Positions 1 through 5,867 of a stretch of DNA of 7,879 bases are shown piece after piece (position 1 is the stretch's first letter; each line of letters starts with the position of its first letter). The notes beneath the pieces are model-generated. The model saw nothing but the letters and a program-made list of their open reading frames with translations, made no database searches and was not told where the DNA came from. Made by a program: the position numbers and the translations under genes. Source of the stretch: Candidatus Niyogiibacteriota bacterium (GTDB lineage Bacteria > Patescibacteriota > Minisyncoccia > 1-14-0-10-42-19); assembly GCA_016204155.1 (NCBI GenBank), contig JACQLG010000015.1, positions 1 to 7,879 on the forward strand, read 5' to 3'.

Positions 1-303
1 GTAAAGACACGAGGCAGTGATTAACTTTTCTCTTTTATTGGCGTCTTGGAAAATACTTTTTATATGCTTTTTGGCCCTCTCTTGTTCTCGAAGCATTCGA
101 AATATGCTTGACTTTCTTTTATTTTCCCAGAAATCTTTAAATCTTGGTAAAATTTTTATACCTTGAATATGCCTGAATATCGTCCCGTTACCACGACCCA
201 TAAGTCGGCTTAATTCCGGAAGGCTATAGCCATGCTTTCGAAGATGAATAATTCGCTTAATTTCATTTTCTGTAAGTGGTATACCACGCATCCTTTTTAT
301 CAT
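1..303 (-). CDS. N-terminal part of a helix-turn-helix protein, probably homing-endonuclease-like (cut by window edge)
   Basis: An open frame of 101 codons starts at ATG 303 and runs uninterrupted off the left edge, so only the N-terminus is visible. Residues about 11-50 look like a helix-turn-helix: a basic helix (ENEIKRIIHLRKHG), then YSLPELSRLMGRGNGTIFRHI. Residues 55-92 form a Lys/Arg-rich helical stretch, and the visible end reads REKLITASCLY. From memory, many CPR proteins have this HTH plus basic helix followed by a LAGLIDADG-like nuclease part that begins in a similar way. The nuclease part is not in the window, so that call is inference. There is no convincing Shine-Dalgarno site before ATG 303; an in-frame TTG lies at 327 and a TAG just before it closes the frame. 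The start lies only about 27 nt beyond the anticodon of the interrupted tRNA 5' half, which suggests a mobile ORF lodged in a tRNA gene. Confidence 0.6.
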   Translation of the reverse strand, partial: MIKRMRGIPLTENEIKRIIHLRKHGYSLPELSRLMGRGNGTIFRHIQGIKILPRFKDFWENKRKSSIFRMLREQERAKKHIKSIFQDANKREKLITASCLY

Positions 304-329
304 ATCAGCTTGAACTTTGAATAACAACT

Positions 330-365
330 AGGACGGAATTGCTCTATCCGTTGAGCTACGAGGGG
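330..365 (-). tRNA. 5' half of an interrupted tRNA, tRNA-Arg(CCU)-like
   Basis: On the minus strand, 365 to 330 reads as the first 36 nt of a tRNA. A 7-nt acceptor strand (CCCCTCG) is followed by T8-A9, a perfect 4-bp D stem (GCTC/GAGC, 341-357) closed by a normal D loop with G18-G19 and A21, then A26, a 5-nt anticodon 5' strand (ATTCC), and G32-T33-CCT. Neither the expected 3' anticodon strand (GGAAT) nor a T arm follows. Instead the sequence passes into an open frame. The 3' half is not found within the 300 nt available. It may lie beyond the window (an intron after the anticodon, as known for group I introns in some bacterial tRNA-Arg(CCU) genes) or be lost. G at position 32 is unusual, so the anticodon is tentative. 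A possible minus-strand -10 (TATACT, 392-397) lies about 27 nt upstream. Confidence 0.6.
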
Positions 366-367
366 GC

Positions 368-399
368 TTGCACATAACCAGTAACTACCTTAGTATAAT
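368..399 (+). promoter_or_regulatory. Putative htrA promoter giving a leaderless transcript
   Basis: A perfect TATAAT at 394-399 is followed 7 nt later by the ATG at 406, where transcription would be expected to begin. A weak -35 (TTGCAC, 368-373) is 20 nt upstream of the -10, longer than ideal. No ribosome binding site fits between the -10 and the ATG. On the other strand the same bases contain TATACT (397-392), pointing towards the tRNA half, so one symmetric -10 could serve both directions. Confidence 0.45.
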
Positions 400-405
400 A
401 GTAAT

Positions 406-1494
406 ATGGACTACCAAAAGCAAATAATCAATGCTATTAAAATAGTGCTCCCTGCGGTTGTGAGCATCACGGTTTCAAAAGACATGGAGGATATTGCGCG
501 CGAACTTCCGTTCGATATGGAAAGCCTAAATCCGTACGACCAGGAAATCTTGAAAGAACGGATGAGCCAAGCCCCGAGGGATGAACACGGTCGGATAAAA
601 GTAGGGGGCGGTTCCGGTTTTTTAATTTCTCCTGACGGAATCATTCTTACGAATAAACACGTGATTATGGACCCTCACGCCTCCTATAGCGTTCTCGCTT
701 CGGATGGGAAAAAATATAATACAAAAGTTATGTCTTACGATCCGATCAATGACATCGCTATTCTTAAAATCAACGGAAAAAATTTCCCAACGACACAACT
801 CGGCTCATCAAAAGGCATTGAATTGGGGACATCAGTCATCGCGATAGGGAACGCGCTCGGTGAATTCACAAATTCGGTTTCAACTGGCGTCGTATCCGGT
901 CTTTCCCGGCTCATCAGCGCTACAACTGACATGATGGGTCACCAAGAAAAGCTTCGGGGGCTGATACAGACCGACGCCGCTATCAATCCGGGCAACTCCG
1001 GAGGACCTCTTATTAATCTCAAGGGAGAAGCAATCGGTATTAATGTCGCGGTAGTATTTGGCGCGCAAAATATCGGTTTTGCGATTCCAGTAGAACGCGC
1101 CATAAAAGATCTCGATGAAATACGGCAATTCGGCCGTATCCGAAGGCCATTCATTGGCGTACGCTATGTTACGCTTAATAAAGCGATACAACAGCATTTC
1201 CATCTGCCGATTGGCCACGGAGCGCTCATCATAAACGAAGGCGCGCCCGGCGATGTCGCAATAATCCCGGACAGCCCTGCTGCAAGGGCGGGATTTAAGG
1301 AATTCGACGTTATATTATCATGCCAAGACAAAAAGATAGATGAAGAAAACACGCTGGAAGATCGGCTTGCGGACCACGAAATAGGCGAAACGCTTAAGTT
1401 CGAAGTGCTTCGCAAAGGCAAAAAAATAAATACACAACTTGCCCTCGAAGAATACAAAACGCCTCCTCCGCAAATGGAAACAAAAAATCTCTAA
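406..1494 (+). CDS. HtrA/DegP-type serine protease (S1C) with one PDZ domain
   Basis: The 362-aa product is a trypsin-fold protease of the HtrA/Deg family, which degrades misfolded proteins. The triad is complete: His85 in TNKHV, Asp116 in NDIAIL, and Ser198 in GNSGGPL. The protease domain covers about residues 8-240, and a single PDZ domain follows at about 250-348 (SPAARAGFKEFDVIL). There is no signal peptide or N-terminal membrane helix: the protein starts a few residues before the catalytic domain (VLPAVVSITVSKD). Most HtrA proteins are exported or membrane-anchored, so this one is predicted to be cytoplasmic or exported by another route. An in-frame TAG at 391-393 rules out an upstream start, and no ribosome binding site precedes ATG 406, which fits leaderless translation. 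The gene is alone on the plus strand, diverging from the tRNA/HTH locus and converging on the transporter gene. An htrA/degP-like label is safe; orthology to a particular Deg protein is not. Confidence 0.93.
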   Translation: MDYQKQIINAIKIVLPAVVSITVSKDMEDIARELPFDMESLNPYDQEILKERMSQAPRDEHGRIKVGGGSGFLISPDGIILTNKHVIMDPHASYSVLASDGKKYNTKVMSYDPINDIAILKINGKNFPTTQLGSSKGIELGTSVIAIGNALGEFTNSVSTGVVSGLSRLISATTDMMGHQEKLRGLIQTDAAINPGNSGGPLINLKGEAIGINVAVVFGAQNIGFAIPVERAIKDLDEIRQFGRIRRPFIGVRYVTLNKAIQQHFHLPIGHGALIINEGAPGDVAIIPDSPAARAGFKEFDVILSCQDKKIDEENTLEDRLADHEIGETLKFEVLRKGKKINTQLALEEYKTPPPQMETKNL

Positions 1495-1499
1495 CGAAA

Positions 1500-1521
1500 T
1501 GTCCCCTACTGGGATATTTTT
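1500..1521 (+). terminator. Rho-independent terminator of the htrA-like gene
   Basis: Six base pairs (TGTCCC 1500-1505 with GGGATA 1511-1516, one G-T pair) close a 5-nt loop and are followed by five T residues (1517-1521). It begins 6 nt past the protease stop codon and lies just past the converging transporter gene, so it may act on both transcripts, though the T run favours the plus strand. Confidence 0.6.
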
Positions 1522-1526
1522 GTTCT

Positions 1527-2255
1527 TTATAAAACTATATTTCCCAGCATATAGCCTACGCCGTATGCTATAAGTGCTGCAATCCCGCCAAAAAAAAGCA
1601 TCTCAAGCCCCGATAGTGTCCAGCTTTTTTTAGTAAAATACGCACGAAGCGCCCCGATAAAAAAAAGCGCGCATCCTGTTGCGATAAAGGACCAGAAGAA
1701 CGGAGCTCTGTCATCCCCGATAAGAAAGAAATATGGAAGAAGCGGCAACGAACCGGCAAAAATAAACGAGAAAAAAGTTGCCGCACCGTGTTTGAAAGCT
1801 CCCTTACTGTCGGGGGGCGCAAACCCCAACTCCTCATACATCATAAGATCAATCCAGAACTTCTTGTTCTTTGTGATAAGTCCTATGAGCTTTTCCAATT
1901 CTTCTCCCTCATATCCTTTCCGCGCAAGAATAACGCGTATCTCTTCCACTTCTGTTGCCGGATGATCCTCCACTTCCAATTTTTCAACGCTATGTTCGCG
2001 CCAATACATATCCCTGCTCGACTTATTTGCAAGATAATTGGACGTGGCCATAGAGAACGCATCCGCAAACATGTTCGCAATCCCCACAATAATAACAATA
2101 ACAGGGGAAAGCGATGCTCCGGCAATACTTGCAACGACCGCAAAAGTGGAGACAATGCCGTCATTTGCACCGAATACGCCGTCCTCAAGGAAAAAACCGA
2201 GCTTCGTATGCCGAAGCCGCTTGAAATCTTTAAGAGATATATGAGGCCGCGCCAT
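1527..2255 (-). CDS. VIT1/CCC1-family iron/manganese transporter
   Basis: The 242-aa membrane protein matches the vacuolar iron transporter (VIT1/CCC1) family, which moves Fe2+/Mn2+ out of the cytoplasm, usually in exchange for protons. The N-terminal signature is clear (VFGANDGIVSTFAVVASIAG). Five membrane helices can be drawn at about 30-48, 50-72, 156-179, 185-207 and 216-240. Asp32 and Met69 match, in spacing and context, the pore Asp and Met known from the plant VIT1 structure. The loop between helices 2 and 3 (about 75-150) is charged, with Glu102, Glu105, Glu116/118/119, Met139 and Glu141/142, as expected of the cytoplasmic metal-binding domain. The ATG is 1 nt after the glutaredoxin stop, with only a weak AGG upstream, so translation is probably coupled. 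Metal preference cannot be read from the sequence. Confidence 0.9.
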   Translation of the reverse strand: MARPHISLKDFKRLRHTKLGFFLEDGVFGANDGIVSTFAVVASIAGASLSPVIVIIVGIANMFADAFSMATSNYLANKSSRDMYWREHSVEKLEVEDHPATEVEEIRVILARKGYEGEELEKLIGLITKNKKFWIDLMMYEELGFAPPDSKGAFKHGAATFFSFIFAGSLPLLPYFFLIGDDRAPFFWSFIATGCALFFIGALRAYFTKKSWTLSGLEMLFFGGIAALIAYGVGYMLGNIVL

Positions 2256-2256
2256 T

Positions 2257-2496
2257 TTATGAAACGCCTAACAATTCAGAAATCTTTGTCTGATCAAAGC
2301 CGACAATCAAATTCCCGTCAATATCAATGACGGGCACGCCCATCTGGCCTGAACGCTCAATCATTTCATTCCGCTTCTCGGCGTCGGTCGCAACATGGAA
2401 TTCCTCATATTGAACGTTATGCTGCTTGAAAAATTCTTTTGCCATCTTGCAGTATTGGCAGGTCGGCGTCGTATAAATAGAAACTTTGTGCTCCAT
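2257..2496 (-). CDS. Glutaredoxin-like thiol-disulfide oxidoreductase (CxxC)
   Basis: This 79-aa protein has the glutaredoxin/NrdH-type thioredoxin fold. Strand VSIYTTP precedes the redox motif C13-Q-Y-C16; the cis-proline loop is GVP55 followed by VIDIDGNLIVGFD, and a C-terminal helix ends the protein. Length and motif order suit the small monothiol/dithiol exchange proteins often named YruB- or NrdH-like. The likely role is cytoplasmic reduction of disulfides, possibly for ribonucleotide reductase or metal-stressed proteins; no partner in the window decides this. It is the first gene of a two-gene unit with the VIT-type transporter. An extended -10 about 65 nt upstream and the terminator of the sigma gene separate this unit from the operon upstream. 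No ribosome binding site is visible before ATG 2496 in an AT-rich leader, which is odd for a lead gene. Confidence 0.9.
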   Translation of the reverse strand: MEHKVSIYTTPTCQYCKMAKEFFKQHNVQYEEFHVATDAEKRNEMIERSGQMGVPVIDIDGNLIVGFDQTKISELLGVS

Positions 2497-2529
2497 AATA
2501 ATAAAGACAGTTATTGTTGATAATAAAAT

Positions 2530-2546
2530 ACCGAATCACTTTCGGT
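2530..2546 (-). other. Small hairpin in the glutaredoxin mRNA leader
   Basis: ACCGAA and TTCGGT form a perfect 6-bp stem with a 5-nt loop, about 35 nt before the glutaredoxin start and within the predicted leader. Read on the minus strand it is followed by an AT-rich run (ATTTTATTAT); on the plus strand four T residues follow. It could be a weak attenuator or an mRNA-stabilising stem. Confidence 0.35.
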
Positions 2547-2562
2547 TTTCACCTTTTCTTTT

Positions 2563-2571
2563 AGTATAGCA
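2563..2571 (-). promoter_or_regulatory. Extended -10 promoter of the glutaredoxin-transporter unit
   Basis: The minus strand reads TGCTATACT: TATACT (2568-2563) with the TG dinucleotide at the extended -10 position (2571-2570). There is no good -35 at 16-18 nt, which is usual for extended -10 promoters. Predicted start of transcription is near 2556, giving a leader of about 60 nt. Confidence 0.5.
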
Positions 2572-2580
2572 TAATCGTCA

Positions 2581-2614
2581 ATATAAAAAGAGATTATCGC
2601 GTAATAATCTCTTT
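2581..2614 (-). terminator. Terminator of the repeat protein-ParB-sigma operon
   Basis: An 11-bp perfect stem (AAAGAGATTAT 2587-2597 with ATAATCTCTTT 2604-2614) closes a 6-nt loop and, on the minus strand, runs into TTTTTATAT. The outer base pairs overlap the sigma-factor stop codon (2613-2615), so the terminator starts inside the gene end. The stem is AT-rich, so its strength is moderate. Confidence 0.7.
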
Positions 2615-3872
2615 ATGATTTTGTGGTTCCCAACAAAGTTGTAAGTTCCTCTAAACGATCCACAGCGGACAACAACCACTCTTCATTTTTTTGAACATCA
2701 CGAGATTGCAACCGCAGCCATATTTGATTAACAATCTGACGCACCCGTTCTCGGGTTATACCAAATATTTGAGCAACCTCCTCGAGTGTCGCGTGTTCAA
2801 ACCCTATACCAATCCCGTATCTTTTTTTAAATATATCCACGTTACGTTTATTATACTGAGAAGAAGATCCAGTTGCGTTTACGTCTGCGAAAAGCTGATC
2901 CAGCTCTTTCAAAAGTGCCGCCCATTCATCCCGCGCCATCAACAAGTTTTCGGGATTTAGGGAAGAATCGCTTCTCCATGCTTCAATCGTACTTACCGCT
3001 TCTTCCTCCCCCGCATCTTCATCGCCATGGTCATACGATACAATTTTGATATCTGCCCACTCTAAGATTTTTTTTACATTTTCTACCGAATCGTCTAACT
3101 CAAGCGCTACTTCTTCATGGGTAGGAGGACGCCTCAATTGAAACGTAAGTTTTTCGCATATTTGGTTTACTTTAAACCTATACTCCTTGATATATACAGG
3201 CGTCCGAATAAGATCTGCATGATTTAGGCATGCGCGCAATATTCTTTGTTCAATCCACCAGTATGCGTATGTCGCAAATGTATTTTCTCTTCTGTAATCA
3301 AATTTCTCTGCTGCTTTTATTAATCCGAGATTCCCTTCCTGGATCATATCCATATATTCGAGTCCGTATCCGCGATAACGATTAACAACAGAGACAACCA
3401 AACGGAGGTTGTGTTCTATCATTTTTGAAAGAGCTTTTTTATCTCCTCCATCTCTCAACCGCGCAAGCTCTCTCATTTCCGCATCGCTTAACAGTTCTTT
3501 CAGCCCGTTTCTCGCTATATCACTCGCATACATCGTAAAAAGGTCGGGACTGTCATCAGCGCTTTTATTCTTTTTTTCTCTCCGTAAAGAAGGGAAAAGC
3601 TGCGAAAGTATAAGCGATGGTTTTTCTCTCAAAACAACAACGTTATGCGCGGTAAAAAAACGCAGGAGTTGCAAAAGAACATCTCGAAATCCATTTTCTT
3701 TTCGTGCTTTGCGCGCTGAAAATACTGCCGCAAGATCATCTTTTACGACAAATCCTTGATCTAATGCCTTCTCGACAATCTGCCTCGCATTCTTTCGCAA
3801 TCCAAGCTGACGGATAATGATAAAAAAAGGGTCATTGGTATGACCCGTCGCACTGTTACGCTTTTTTCTCAT
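2613..3872 (-). CDS. RNA polymerase sigma factor, sigma-70 family, divergent (alternative or second RpoD-like)
   Basis: The 419-aa protein has the sigma-70 layout. Residues about 15-85 (ARQIVEKALDQGFVVKDDL) resemble the sigma-1.1 domain. Region 1.2 is at about 108-140 and region 2 at 145-230, with NLRLVVSVVNRYRGYGLEYMDMIQEG and FDYRRENTFATYAYWWIEQR. Region 3 is at about 231-285 and region 4 at 315-390, with the -35 helix-turn-helix TLEEVAQIFGITRERVRQI. Aligned by eye to E. coli sigma-70, the -35-contacting TRERxRQ residues are kept. In region 2.4, Gln437 is kept (Gln209), but Arg436, Ala438 and Thr440 become Glu, Arg and Leu, so -10 reading may differ. The start has a strong site (GGAGGG, 6-nt spacer) and overlaps the parB-like gene by 17 nt. 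This is the last gene of a three-gene operon. Whether it is the housekeeping factor or a group 2/3 factor cannot be settled without the rest of the genome. Confidence 0.9.
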   Translation of the reverse strand: MRKKRNSATGHTNDPFFIIIRQLGLRKNARQIVEKALDQGFVVKDDLAAVFSARKARKENGFRDVLLQLLRFFTAHNVVVLREKPSLILSQLFPSLRREKKNKSADDSPDLFTMYASDIARNGLKELLSDAEMRELARLRDGGDKKALSKMIEHNLRLVVSVVNRYRGYGLEYMDMIQEGNLGLIKAAEKFDYRRENTFATYAYWWIEQRILRACLNHADLIRTPVYIKEYRFKVNQICEKLTFQLRRPPTHEEVALELDDSVENVKKILEWADIKIVSYDHGDEDAGEEEAVSTIEAWRSDSSLNPENLLMARDEWAALLKELDQLFADVNATGSSSQYNKRNVDIFKKRYGIGIGFEHATLEEVAQIFGITRERVRQIVNQIWLRLQSRDVQKNEEWLLSAVDRLEELTTLLGTTKS

Positions 3873-4692
3873 TGGAATCCCTCCCTACCTTCTCGAGCTG
3901 CTTCTCTACTGCTTGAATAATCTTTTTCAGCTCTGCCAGCTCCTTTTTAATCTCATCTCTCCCAGATTGGAAATTCACAACTTGGGGCATATAACGTTTA
4001 AAGAATGACGTTATCGTCGCAACCCGTAGCGCAAATTTTTTTGGCGTAAATTGAATCTTGCGCGATAATCTCTCCTTTTTTTGATGCTGAAACTCTCTCC
4101 GAACAAGTACCGCGGTTTCTTCTTCTGAAAGAATGTTGTCTTGAATATCCTGCGCAACCTTTTCTTGGTCTTCCCTCGAAAGAGTAGCGAGAGTATCAAC
4201 ATGCACGACATTTAACTTACGATCTGCGGCAAGTGCTTGAATTTTAGGAGATACGCTTCCCAATTTGATACGCTTTCGTATATATTCGTCGTTGCTTCCG
4301 AGCGCCGTCGCAACCTCTTTTAGAGAAAGACCATACACATCAATTAGTTTCATGATACCCATTGCTTCCTCAAACGGGGACAGTTCTTCACGATGCTTAT
4401 TCTCGTTAAGCATTAGGATCAACGCATCTTTATCGCTCATGTCATCAACCACCATAGCGGGAACCGTTGCCATATTTTTCCTTCGCGCAGCATAGACTCT
4501 TCGCGAACCAAGAATAACTTTATATCTTCCACCCTTCACCTTCTTAACTAATAAGGGCTCGAGCATGCCTACGGCATTCAGTGAATTTTTTAACTCTTCA
4601 AGCATTTCTTCATTGGAGGTTTTACGAACCTGTAATTCTGTATCAACGGTGATATAACGCACAGGCACTTTCGCCTGCATTTCTATCTTCAT
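3856..4692 (-). CDS. ParB/RepB/Spo0J-family DNA-binding protein
   Basis: The 278-aa product carries the ParB N-terminal (ParB/sulfiredoxin-fold) domain: GMLEPLLVKKVKGGRYKVILGSRR (about 42-65, split here by motif: GMLEPLLV, then GGRYKVI, then GSRR), and LNENKHREELSPFEEA in place of the usual ENxQRxxLxPxEEA box. A helix-turn-helix follows at about 121-146 (GLSLKEVATALGSNDEYIRKRI). The tail, about 245-270, is a Lys/Glu-rich heptad-like helix, suited to dimerisation. In chromosome-partitioning ParB the C-terminal domain dimerises and the N-terminal motifs bind CTP; GSRR here replaces the common GERR. No ParA ATPase gene lies beside it. Instead it sits between a repeat protein and a sigma factor, so a transcriptional role (KorB- or Noc-like) is as likely as DNA segregation. 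A strong AAAGGAGG site overlaps the upstream stop; the start at ATG 4692 is well supported. Confidence 0.87.
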   Translation of the reverse strand: MKIEMQAKVPVRYITVDTELQVRKTSNEEMLEELKNSLNAVGMLEPLLVKKVKGGRYKVILGSRRVYAARRKNMATVPAMVVDDMSDKDALILMLNENKHREELSPFEEAMGIMKLIDVYGLSLKEVATALGSNDEYIRKRIKLGSVSPKIQALAADRKLNVVHVDTLATLSREDQEKVAQDIQDNILSEEETAVLVRREFQHQKKERLSRKIQFTPKKFALRVATITSFFKRYMPQVVNFQSGRDEIKKELAELKKIIQAVEKQLEKVGRDSNEKKA

Positions 4693-4695
4693 AAC

Positions 4696-5769
4696 TTACC
4701 CTCCTTTGCTTCTTTCACTCATTTTTCTTCTTTCGTTCATTTCGGCAAGTCGCATTGTGATATTTTTTATATCTTCGGTTTTCAAAGTACGCAACCATGC
4801 CTTTGAAGACCATATCATGCAATGCCGCATATAGTCAATGCCCGCGGCATGTACGGCTTTGCTCCAACATCCATAATACCGCTGGCCTCCGCTGTATAAA
4901 CTAGGGTGTCGTTTCCGCATTACTTTTGCGCTTAAACGAATGCTTCTTTTTTCTAATCGTTGAATTTCTTCAATAACACTTTCTGGATTCCACTGCGTCC
5001 CCCATCGAATAGCATCATAATTGAATCCTGCCGCGGTAATTGCATTCCCCCAATTTCCAAATAATTGCACTGCCGCTGCAAGCAAAGCGCCGTATCCATT
5101 TTGTTGTATATCAAAACAACGAAGTGATATTTTCTGGGAATGCAATTTTCTTATGTCGCGGAGAATTGATCTTTTTGACCATTTCGATTTTTTGATCATC
5201 GCGTAATCAAAACCGCAAAGCGATAGCGCTTTCCGCCAGCCTCCCTTCCCAAAATAACGGCGCGCCGCATTATAGAGATCTAATTGTTCGCGGTATACCG
5301 CATTTCCCTGTAAAGATTTTTTTCCGCGAATCCTTTTTTTAATTTTTTTAAGAATGATGTTCTTATTCCAACGGAAAGGAATCTGCAATGCGATTTCGTC
5401 GTAACAAAATCCGGAAGCGTTCACGGCATCCCCCCAGCTTCCAAAATAACGCCGTGCTGCGCCGTATAGCGGCTGATCTTCTTTCTGCACTATCCAAGAT
5501 GTTATTGATTGACTTTGCCGAGACCGATCTTGAATCGCTTGAATAATATTTTCTTTGGTGCGTTTTTCCCCTCTTGAGTGAAGACGAATATCTTTATATA
5601 CCAATCCGGCCGCAGTAATCGCATTCCCCCAATTTCCAAAATAGTCGCATGCCGCCCATACCAGCCGCGGATTCCACGCTGCGACCGTTTTTCTATCAAG
5701 AGGTTTTCTGCTTTTTTGTATTTTTAGGATCGCGTGTATGATCGTTTCCTTCCTTGCATTCACTGACAT
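4696..5769 (-). CDS. Five-module repeat protein with FGxW...AAG modules (homing-endonuclease-associated-repeat type)
   Basis: The product (357 aa from ATG 5769) is built from five modules of about 60-65 residues. Each has an N-terminal helix (KENIIQAIQDRSRQ, NKNIILKKIKKR, KRSILRDIRKL, PESVIEEIQRLEKR) and a C-terminal signature: YFGNWGNAITAAG (43-55), YFGSWGDAVNASG (108-120), YFGKGGWRKALSLCG (172-186), LFGNWGNAITAAG (236-248) and YYGCWSKAVHAAG (298-310). Each signature is followed by a Y/F-x-Y-x-x-I tail. The signature recalls Pfam's homing endonuclease associated repeat, a small helical, probably DNA-binding unit; that link is from memory. No nuclease, ATPase or membrane segment is visible, and the protein is very basic. 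ATG 5769 is preferred over an in-frame TTG at 5796 because AAGAGGA lies 9 nt before the ATG. This is the promoter-proximal gene of the operon; its stop overlaps the ParB-family ribosome binding site. Confidence 0.85.
   Translation of the reverse strand: MSVNARKETIIHAILKIQKSRKPLDRKTVAAWNPRLVWAACDYFGNWGNAITAAGLVYKDIRLHSRGEKRTKENIIQAIQDRSRQSQSITSWIVQKEDQPLYGAARRYFGSWGDAVNASGFCYDEIALQIPFRWNKNIILKKIKKRIRGKKSLQGNAVYREQLDLYNAARRYFGKGGWRKALSLCGFDYAMIKKSKWSKRSILRDIRKLHSQKISLRCFDIQQNGYGALLAAAVQLFGNWGNAITAAGFNYDAIRWGTQWNPESVIEEIQRLEKRSIRLSAKVMRKRHPSLYSGGQRYYGCWSKAVHAAGIDYMRHCMIWSSKAWLRTLKTEDIKNITMRLAEMNERRKMSERSKGG
4831..5643 (-). repeat. Five tandem coding modules inside the repeat protein
   Basis: The signature end of the module recurs five times at roughly 65-codon spacing. 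Similarity is visible in the DNA too: the 20-nt string GCATTCCCCCAATTTCCAAA (plus-strand reading) occurs at 5042-5061 (module 4) and 5621-5640 (module 1), with looser copies in modules 2 and 3. Modules 1 and 4 share the residues FGNWGNAITAAG exactly, suggesting recent duplication or gene conversion between non-adjacent modules. Confidence 0.8.
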
Positions 5770-5778
5770 TGTCGGCGT

Positions 5779-5785
5779 TCCTCTT
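5779..5785 (-). promoter_or_regulatory. Ribosome binding site deciding the repeat-protein start
   Basis: AAGAGGA (5785-5779) lies 9 nt upstream of ATG 5769. The alternative TTG at 5796 has no such site and lies only about 6 nt after the predicted transcription start, so the ATG is the better start. Confidence 0.6.
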
Positions 5786-5808
5786 TTAAGGTTCAATTTT
5801 CGTTGTAT

Positions 5809-5837
5809 AGTATAATAACTTTTTTCTACCTTATCAA
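5809..5837 (-). promoter_or_regulatory. Promoter of the repeat protein-ParB-sigma operon
   Basis: TTGATA (5837-5832) and TATACT (5814-5809) are separated by exactly 17 nt, a near-consensus sigma-70-type promoter. Transcription should start near 5802, leaving a leader of about 33 nt before ATG 5769. A second TTGACC lies a little farther upstream but at poor spacing. Confidence 0.7.
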
Positions 5838-5867
5838 GAGGTCAAATATAAGCAATGCGTAAAAAGA

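Noticed and set aside
1788..2330. A 180-codon plus-strand open frame opposite the transporter and glutaredoxin genes
   Set aside because: It lies wholly antisense to two well-supported genes, has no ribosome binding site or recognisable motif, and its composition is that of a reversed coding strand.
3409..3759. A 116-codon plus-strand frame opposite the sigma gene
   Set aside because: Ser/Arg-rich shadow of the Lys/Glu-rich sigma coding strand; no start signal.
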